5,158 nucleotides of DNA, from positions 1 through 5,158 of the forward strand of contig JAFQBR010000203.1 in the NCBI GenBank assembly GCA_017399665.1. The letters run 5' to 3'. Both the position numbers and the translations under genes were made by a program. This DNA comes from Clostridia bacterium (lineage in GTDB: Bacteria > Bacillota_A > Clostridia > Christensenellales > Borkfalkiaceae). Numbering within the stretch: position 1 is the stretch's first letter; every line of letters starts with the position of its first letter. This document shows positions 1 to 3,478 of this stretch, in pieces. Below the pieces are notes generated by a model, which saw only the letters and a list, made by a program, of their open reading frames with translations, was not told where the DNA came from and did not search any database.

Positions 1-104
1 ATCCTTCTATTTCGGCAATAAGCTTGTATATGACGGCAATAGCTATTCCCGTTACTTATTTAGTAAAATGGGCACTTGAAAAATTTGGCCCAAGTGAAGA
101 CTAA
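1..104 (+). CDS. carbohydrate ABC transporter permease, C-terminal fragment (MalF/UgpA/LplB-like position)
   Basis: This is the last 34 codons (reading from base 3, stop TAA at 102-104) of a gene that begins outside the window. The visible peptide has one hydrophobic segment (roughly ISLYMTAIAIPVTYLV) followed by a short charged tail ending FGPSED. That is how the last transmembrane helix and cytoplasmic tail of an integral-membrane sugar-ABC permease look. The stronger argument is context: the next gene starts 12 bases downstream on the same strand and is clearly a MalG-type permease. In such operons the MalF-type partner normally sits immediately upstream, and the two form the heterodimeric channel that works with a solute-binding lipoprotein and an ATPase. 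Neither EAA motif nor substrate clue is visible in this fragment, so the family call rests mostly on position. Substrate unknown. Confidence 0.7.
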   Translation, partial: PSISAISLYMTAIAIPVTYLVKWALEKFGPSED

Positions 105-109
105 GGAGG
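104..109 (+). promoter_or_regulatory. ribosome binding site deciding the permease start
   Basis: AGGAGG lies 7 bases before the ATG at 117 but only 1 base before the in-frame ATG at 111. Normal Shine-Dalgarno spacing therefore favours 117. The site overlaps the stop codon region of the upstream permease, which supports translational coupling in one operon. Confidence 0.75.
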
Positions 110-116
110 GATGGTT

Positions 117-1076
117 ATGAAAAATAATAACGCTTTATTAAAAAGAAAAAGAAGAAAAAGAGGTGTAGGCGAGGGGCGCGAAAGCTTATCTCCATTGACT
201 ATAGTCATGCTCGTTATTTTAACGGTTTACGTGTTCTCAATGGTTTTCCTTATCCTTTGGACTCTTTTGACCTCTGTCAAATACGATACTGACTTTAAAG
301 ATAACGTTCTTGGCCTTCCAAGACCTCATTCACCTCACAACTCAGAAGTTATTTGGGGGTGGAGATTTGATAACTACGTAAAGGTATTCGACTTGTTCTA
401 TGTAAGAAAGGACGTAGACGGTCAAAAAATAACCTTCGGCATGTGGGATATGTTTAAATTTGGCTTTTTATATGCGGTAGGTTGTGCCTTCTTTAGGGCG
501 CTAGTTCCAATGCTTACGGCATATACGTGCGCAAAGTTTGACTATTTCTTCTCAAAAATAATTCGTACAATAGTTATCGTTGCAATGATTTTACCCATTA
601 TTGGTTCTCTTCCTTCAGAAATTAGAATTGCAAAGGCACTAAATTTATACGACGAAATTTGGGGGCTTTGGCTAATGAGGGCAAACTTCTTGGGTATGTA
701 TTTCTTGGTGTACCATGGTATGTTTAAGGCGTTGCCTGCGGCATATACGGAGGCTGCCAAAATAGACGGTGCGGGTAACTTCTCTATATTATTCTTAGTT
801 ATTTTACCCCTAGTAAAAAATACATTCTTTACCGTATTTTTATTGCAGTTTATTAGTTTTTGGAACGACTATAACACACCTCTTGTATATATGCCTTCAT
901 ACCCCACGATAGCTTACGGCTTATACGAGGTAACAAGTACCACTCAAAACGAAATGACCTCAATACCAATGCGTATGTCGGCTGCAATGCTTATGCTTAT
1001 ACCTATTTTAGCAATATTCCTTACCTTCCACAAGAGCTTACTTGGTAACCTTACTGTTGGTGGTCTTAAGGGCTAA
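117..1076 (+). CDS. carbohydrate ABC transporter permease, MalG/UgpE-like
   Basis: Integral-membrane subunit of a binding-protein-dependent sugar importer, 319 residues from the ATG at 117 (an ATG at 111 is in frame but sits on top of the ribosome binding site). I see six hydrophobic segments, at about residues 26-50, 114-138, 147-166, 185-203, 224-248 and 286-306. The diagnostic EAA loop, which docks on the ATPase, lies between the fourth and fifth: YTEAAKIDGAG at about 210-220 followed by ILP at 229-231. The C-terminus (NLTVGGLKG) is typical of MalG-like CUT1 permeases. Odd points are a very basic N-terminus (LKRKRRKRG at residues 8-16) and a rather long extracellular loop of about 60 residues between helices 1 and 2. 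It is the last gene of its operon: it follows the other permease by 12 bases and is followed by a strong terminator. No ATPase or binding protein is in view, so the sugar cannot be named. Confidence 0.93.
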   Translation: MKNNNALLKRKRRKRGVGEGRESLSPLTIVMLVILTVYVFSMVFLILWTLLTSVKYDTDFKDNVLGLPRPHSPHNSEVIWGWRFDNYVKVFDLFYVRKDVDGQKITFGMWDMFKFGFLYAVGCAFFRALVPMLTAYTCAKFDYFFSKIIRTIVIVAMILPIIGSLPSEIRIAKALNLYDEIWGLWLMRANFLGMYFLVYHGMFKALPAAYTEAAKIDGAGNFSILFLVILPLVKNTFFTVFLLQFISFWNDYNTPLVYMPSYPTIAYGLYEVTSTTQNEMTSIPMRMSAAMLMLIPILAIFLTFHKSLLGNLTVGGLKG

Positions 1077-1110
1077 AAGAAGCAAAAAAAACAAAACAAA
1101 AAAACAATCT

Positions 1111-1150
1111 AAAAGTGGCGATAATCGACTTATACCGCCACTTTTTGTTT
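1111..1150 (+). terminator. Rho-independent terminator of the ABC permease operon
   Basis: A perfect 10-bp stem (AAAAGTGGCG at 1111-1120 pairing with CGCCACTTTT at 1136-1145) with a 15-base loop runs into a T-rich tract (TTTTTGTTT, 1142-1150). It begins 34 bases after the permease stop codon, in the right orientation for that operon. Confidence 0.88.
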
Positions 1151-1173
1151 AAATTTTATTAAAAAAGAGCATA

Positions 1174-1208
1174 AAAAAACGCGATGCAAAAATAGCATTG
1201 CGTTTTTT
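1174..1208. terminator. bidirectional hairpin terminator between convergent operons
   Basis: A 14-bp stem (1174-1187 with 1195-1208) has a 7-base loop and is flanked by A6-7 on the left and T6 on the right, so it can terminate in both directions. On the plus strand the single irregular pair is G-U; on the minus strand it becomes A-C. It lies 20 bases beyond the stop of the minus-strand operon and probably serves as that operon's terminator, backing up the 1111-1150 terminator for the opposing transcript. Confidence 0.82.
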
Positions 1209-1227
1209 ATTATTAAGTAAAAACAAC

Positions 1228-1956
1228 TTATGCTTTTGCCGTTTGGGCTATAATTTCGTCCATACGTGTATCTAATTCGTCGACCATTTCGTTTAAAATA
1301 TCCTTTCTGTTTTGTACGTAAGCAAGTTCTGCCTTGTAATAGGTTTTTGCTCTGATAGTTTTTTTAATGGTCCATATCAGCAAGATAATAAATAACGCTA
1401 AGCTACCAATACCTACTATAACGAATAGTTGCATAATACCGTCAACGGTAAGAACAAAAATTTTATCTTTTATGCCAAATAAGGAAGCTATGCCGTATAC
1501 TCCCATTTCTTCAAGATTTAGCTCTTGCGACCAGTCTTTATCAATAGATTGCTTTCCGCCTTCGCCTTGTATGGTTAAAGAGCTTAAAATAAGGTCGGGG
1601 TCAGTTTTGTAAATTTCGCTTACCGCTACTAGCGCCACGCCCTGCACAAATAAAATAAATAAAAGATAGAGCACAAGCAGTAGCATTGCAGGGTGAAAGG
1701 CCTTAAACTTCTTTTTATCAACGTGAACGGTATTATATCTTTCAATATAATCTTCGGCAACAGAGCATTCCATAAATTCTTCTTCAAGCTCTTTAAGTTT
1801 TTTGTTTTTTGCCGTACTTAAATCTCTTGTAAAAGTAACCTCAAAAACTCCGCGACTGGTTAGCTCTATCGAAGATTTCCAGCCAAAAGTTTTGCGGTAT
1901 TCAACTTGCTCTTTTACTTCTTCCGCGGTGGGATATATTTCAATAATTTTTTCCAT
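1228..1956 (-). CDS. two-helix membrane protein with charged/coiled cytoplasmic ends, unknown family
   Basis: A 242-residue protein that I do not recognise. Layout: a mixed, highly charged N-terminal region of about 85 residues (Lys/Glu-rich at 47-62, possibly coiled), a transmembrane helix at about 88-112, an intervening loop of about 60 residues with a Gly/Ser/Asp-rich stretch (113-174), a second helix at about 175-197, and a charged, probably helical tail (198-242). The Lys/Arg cluster just after helix 2 (IKKTIRAK) and the basic run before helix 1 (DKKKFK) suggest that both ends are cytoplasmic and the loop is outside. The ATG at 1954-1956 is preceded by AGGGGG inside the last codons of the upstream gene, with only 3 bases between the two genes, so they are co-transcribed and probably translationally coupled. 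No enzymatic motif is visible. A partner role for the upstream zinc-ribbon membrane protein is inference from the tight pairing. Confidence 0.88.
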   Translation of the reverse strand: MEKIIEIYPTAEEVKEQVEYRKTFGWKSSIELTSRGVFEVTFTRDLSTAKNKKLKELEEEFMECSVAEDYIERYNTVHVDKKKFKAFHPAMLLLVLYLLFILFVQGVALVAVSEIYKTDPDLILSSLTIQGEGGKQSIDKDWSQELNLEEMGVYGIASLFGIKDKIFVLTVDGIMQLFVIVGIGSLALFIILLIWTIKKTIRAKTYYKAELAYVQNRKDILNEMVDELDTRMDEIIAQTAKA

Positions 1957-1959
1957 AGC

Positions 1960-2859
1960 TTACCCCCTATATTTAGATTTTAAAATTTTCCATTTCTTTT
2001 CTTCAACGGTCTCTTCCGCGTAAGAACATTCATGGCATAAGTAGGTGTATTTTGCTAGGTTAGAATAATCGTCGTATTCTTTGGTATATCTTACGCTTTC
2101 GTAAATACCTTCAGAATGACTTTCTTTGCTTCCGTCTGTATAATAAGTGGTGGTTGTTTTTGTTCCAACGCGTTCACTTTTATATTCGTGCTCATCGTGC
2201 GAGCCGTCCTTTCTTTCGCCAAAATCTTTAGAACTTTTTAATCTGTAAACGGTGTTAAATCTTCCGCAAACGGGGCATTCAGTTAAGTTGTTTAAAGTAA
2301 CCAAAGAACCCAAGAAGTAGGCCAATGGGGCGATTATCGCAGATAAATACACAAAATTATCTACAATTTTAAGCCCTGTTCCCGTTGATGGAAAACCACC
2401 AAAATAAATAACTGCGCCACTTACTGCTACTGCTAAAATAATAGAAAAAATAAGGTTAAAAATTAGCCTTTTTCTAAAGGGTTGCCCTCTATGCCCGATC
2501 TCGCCGTGGCAAGAGTCAACAAAGTTTACCATTGATTTTTTAGCATAGGCAAAAACGATAAAAAATACTGCTAAGTAAGAAAGACCAATAACTATCCATT
2601 GAAGGTTAGGTTTTTCTGCTAAAATTTCGTATAAGCCGGTTATTATGCTAAAACCTATTGCAATAAATAAAAAATAAAATGCGTAAGCAACTATTGCGCC
2701 GGGAACTATTGCGGTATACCCGCTAAACATTCTTTCGCCAACCTTTTTTTTGTAGCAGGGCAGGTCGCGCTCCTCCCAAGTTTCAATATCTTTAAGATAT
2801 TTGTTTTTGGTTACGGCAATAGAATCGGTTGAAACGGTATTATATCCGGTTACCTCCAT
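1960..2859 (-). CDS. four-helix membrane protein with split C-terminal zinc ribbon
   Basis: A 299-residue protein from the ATG at 2857-2859, which has AGGAGG five bases upstream (2865-2870). A GTG six bases earlier is in frame but overlaps that ribosome binding site. The N-terminal 48 residues are soluble and charged. Hydrophobic helices follow at about 50-74, 86-106, 132-153 and 167-187. The C-terminal soluble domain has CPVC (Cys195, Cys198) and CHEC (Cys275, Cys278), which together make a plausible four-cysteine zinc ribbon. The roughly 75 residues between the two pairs are strikingly polar, rich in Lys, Glu, Ser, Thr and Tyr with a TTTTYYTDGS stretch, so the ribbon is interrupted by an inserted loop. 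The gene heads a two-gene operon with the membrane protein at 1228-1956 and has a strong promoter carrying a palindrome. No known family name comes to mind; a sensor or scaffold role would be guesswork. Confidence 0.9.
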   Translation of the reverse strand: MEVTGYNTVSTDSIAVTKNKYLKDIETWEERDLPCYKKKVGERMFSGYTAIVPGAIVAYAFYFLFIAIGFSIITGLYEILAEKPNLQWIVIGLSYLAVFFIVFAYAKKSMVNFVDSCHGEIGHRGQPFRKRLIFNLIFSIILAVAVSGAVIYFGGFPSTGTGLKIVDNFVYLSAIIAPLAYFLGSLVTLNNLTECPVCGRFNTVYRLKSSKDFGERKDGSHDEHEYKSERVGTKTTTTYYTDGSKESHSEGIYESVRYTKEYDDYSNLAKYTYLCHECSYAEETVEEKKWKILKSKYRG

Positions 2860-2864
2860 AAACA

Positions 2865-2870
2865 CCTCCT
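2865..2870 (-). promoter_or_regulatory. ribosome binding site deciding the zinc-ribbon protein start
   Basis: Read on the minus strand this is AGGAGG, 5 bases before the ATG at 2857-2859. Because it overlaps the alternative upstream GTG codon (2863-2865), it fixes the start at the ATG. Confidence 0.8.
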
Positions 2871-2936
2871 ATAAGCATTTAACTAGTAGTAAAAAAGTTT
2901 AGTCAAGTTTTTTTTAGTAAAACGAGACTTACAAAT

Positions 2937-2965
2937 ATATTATACCAAAAAAATTGGTATGTCAA
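2937..2965 (-). promoter_or_regulatory. sigma-A type promoter of the membrane-protein operon
   Basis: On the minus strand a perfect -35 TTGACA (2960-2965) is followed either by TAATAT after 17 bases (2937-2942) or by TATAAT after 15 bases (2939-2944). The latter is also preceded by TGG, giving an extended -10. The spacer is occupied almost completely by a palindrome. The predicted start near 2930 leaves a leader of about 70 bases before the gene at 2859. Confidence 0.85.
2943..2959. promoter_or_regulatory. operator O1, perfect TACCAA-N5-TTGGTA palindrome
   Basis: Plus strand TACCAA, AAAAA, TTGGTA. The dyad extends one more pair on each side (2942-2960, 7-bp arms). It fills the gap between the -35 and -10 boxes of the minus-strand operon promoter, the classic place for a repressor to block RNA polymerase. 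The same palindrome recurs at 3379-3395 and, with one mismatch each, at 3254-3270 and 3283-3299 around the XRE regulator gene, which is the obvious candidate to bind it. Confidence 0.8.
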
Positions 2966-2985
2966 GTAATTGCTTAAAAAAGGCA

Positions 2986-3016
2986 TAAAAAAACCACTCT
3001 TTAGCGAAAGAGCGGT
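2986..3016 (-). terminator. Rho-independent terminator of the XRE regulator gene
   Basis: On the minus strand a 10-bp stem (3007-3016 with 2993-3002, one internal G-U pair, 4-base loop) is followed by seven T residues (plus-strand A tract 2987-2993). It lies 18 bases after the regulator stop codon and separates that short transcript from the strong promoter of the downstream operon at 2937-2965. Confidence 0.85.
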
Positions 3017-3034
3017 CATAAATTAATATTTATA

Positions 3035-3241
3035 TTAAAGTTCGGTTAAAATAGAATCAAAGGTTTCATCAAAAATTTCACATATTTTAGCAAGCATAGT
3101 AAAATTCGGCTCGCAAACTCCCTTTTCCCAAGCGCTTATCGTGCGCTGGTCAACACCAAGCGTTTTTGCAAGCTGTGCTTGCGTAATTTTTTGCGCTTTT
3201 CTTAAATGGGTTAAATTTTTTGCAAAATATATTTCTTTCAT
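3035..3241 (-). CDS. small XRE/Cro-cI family helix-turn-helix transcriptional regulator
   Basis: A 68-residue, single-domain DNA-binding protein. The XRE fold is clear: helix 1 around NLTHLRKAQK (9-18), then the helix-turn-helix TQAQLAKTLGVDQRTISAWE (20-39) with the usual Q-x-x-L-A and T-I-S-x-W-E-x-G signature, then the E-P-N/L-A-K-I-C-E-I-F third part typical of the family. There is no ligand-binding or protease-sensitive domain, so it resembles stand-alone repressors that act as dimers on short palindromes. The ATG at 3239-3241 has no recognisable Shine-Dalgarno sequence, unlike the other genes here. It lies upstream of the membrane-protein operon on the same strand and divergent from the lipoprotein gene, and its own promoter region carries two copies of the palindrome found in both target promoters. 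Autoregulation and repression of both neighbours is a well-supported inference, not shown directly. Confidence 0.93.
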   Translation of the reverse strand: MKEIYFAKNLTHLRKAQKITQAQLAKTLGVDQRTISAWEKGVCEPNFTMLAKICEIFDETFDSILTEL

Positions 3242-3249
3242 ATGTGCTT

Positions 3250-3278
3250 ATTTTAGCAAAAAACTTGGTAATTGGCAT
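3250..3278 (-). promoter_or_regulatory. candidate proximal promoter of the XRE gene
   Basis: On the minus strand ATGCCA (3273-3278, 4 of 6 matches to TTGACA) and TAAAAT (3250-3255, 5 of 6 matches to TATAAT) are separated by 17 bases, with a one-mismatch operator in the spacer. This geometry parallels the other two promoters of the cluster. A start 6-8 bases past the -10 would fall within a few bases of the ATG at 3241, giving a leaderless or nearly leaderless mRNA. Confidence 0.55.
3254..3270. promoter_or_regulatory. operator O2, one-mismatch copy in the XRE promoter
   Basis: Minus strand TACCAA-GTTTT-TTGCTA: one base differs from the perfect palindrome in one arm, and the central five bases are identical to those of the lipoprotein operator. 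It lies 13 bases upstream of the regulator start codon, inside the spacer of its candidate promoter. Confidence 0.68.
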
Positions 3279-3287
3279 ATATTACCA
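3279..3287 (-). promoter_or_regulatory. candidate distal extended -10 promoter of the XRE gene
   Basis: On the minus strand TGG-TAATAT forms a TGn-extended -10 box (hexamer at 3279-3284) adjoining the operator at 3283-3299. No good -35 is seen at 17-bp spacing, as extended -10 promoters tolerate. It would give a leader of about 30 bases, still without a ribosome binding site. Confidence 0.4.
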
Positions 3288-3299
3288 AAAATTTTAGTA
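3283..3299. promoter_or_regulatory. operator O3, one-mismatch copy upstream of the XRE gene
   Basis: Plus strand TACCAA-AAATT-TTAGTA, one mismatch from TACCAA-N5-TTGGTA. Its centre (3291) is 29 bp from the centre of O2 (3262), close to three helical turns, so two dimers could sit on roughly the same DNA face. Confidence 0.62.
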
Positions 3300-3372
3300 T
3301 GGCTCTTGAAGTTATAAATGCGTTTTTTGTTTACAGGCTACTTTTTGTTTTTTTATCTAAGTTACTTTTTAC

Positions 3373-3402
3373 TTGACATACCAAGTTTTTTGGTATTATA
3401 AT
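3373..3402 (+). promoter_or_regulatory. sigma-A type promoter of the lipoprotein gene
   Basis: A perfect -35 TTGACA (3373-3378) and a perfect -10 TATAAT (3397-3402) are separated by 18 bases, and the spacer is filled by a palindromic operator. The predicted start near 3409 leaves a leader of about 70 bases before the ATG at 3479. Confidence 0.87.
3379..3395. promoter_or_regulatory. operator O4, perfect TACCAA-N5-TTGGTA palindrome
   Basis: Plus strand TACCAA-GTTTT-TTGGTA; the dyad extends to 7-bp arms (3378-3396). Together with its -35 box it forms a 27-base block (3370-3396) that matches the reverse complement of 2942-2968 at all but one position, so the lipoprotein and membrane-protein operon promoters share both promoter and operator sequence. 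Confidence 0.8.
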
Positions 3403-3411
3403 ATAAGTGTA

Positions 3412-3439
3412 AAAATATTAATTTTTTTATTAATATTTT
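3412..3439 (+). other. all-A/T perfect hairpin in the lipoprotein 5' leader
   Basis: An 11-bp perfect inverted repeat (AAAATATTAAT at 3412-3422 with ATTAATATTTT at 3429-3439) encloses a loop of six T residues. It begins only a few bases after the predicted transcription start and ends 28 bases before the ribosome binding site (3468-3473), which stays outside it. It could protect the 5' end of the mRNA or act as a protein site. It is too weak and lacks the U tract for a good terminator. Confidence 0.55.
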
Positions 3440-3478
3440 AATCAAGTAAATTGATAATTAAACGTAAGGGAGGCTATA

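Noticed and set aside
542..760. Minus-strand open frame of 72 codons inside the permease gene
   Set aside because: It lies wholly antisense to a clear permease with conserved motifs, has no ribosome binding site and shows no domain.
1367..1612. Plus-strand open frame of 81 codons antisense to the two-helix membrane protein gene
   Set aside because: It is the shadow of a real gene with good start signals and has no promoter or ribosome binding site of its own. The same applies to 1802-2023.
2857..2865. GTG at 2863-2865 as start of the zinc-ribbon membrane protein
   Set aside because: It overlaps the AGGAGG element, which is correctly spaced for the ATG at 2857-2859.
3035..3241. Antitoxin of a toxin-antitoxin pair
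   Set aside because: There is no small partner toxin gene next to it: a terminator separates it from the downstream operon, and its neighbours are large membrane or surface proteins.
3265..3288. Inverted repeat TTGGTAA...TTACCAA with a 10-base centre upstream of the XRE gene
   Set aside because: It is made of the facing half-sites of the two neighbouring operators at 3254-3270 and 3283-3299, so it is explained by them and not counted as a separate site.
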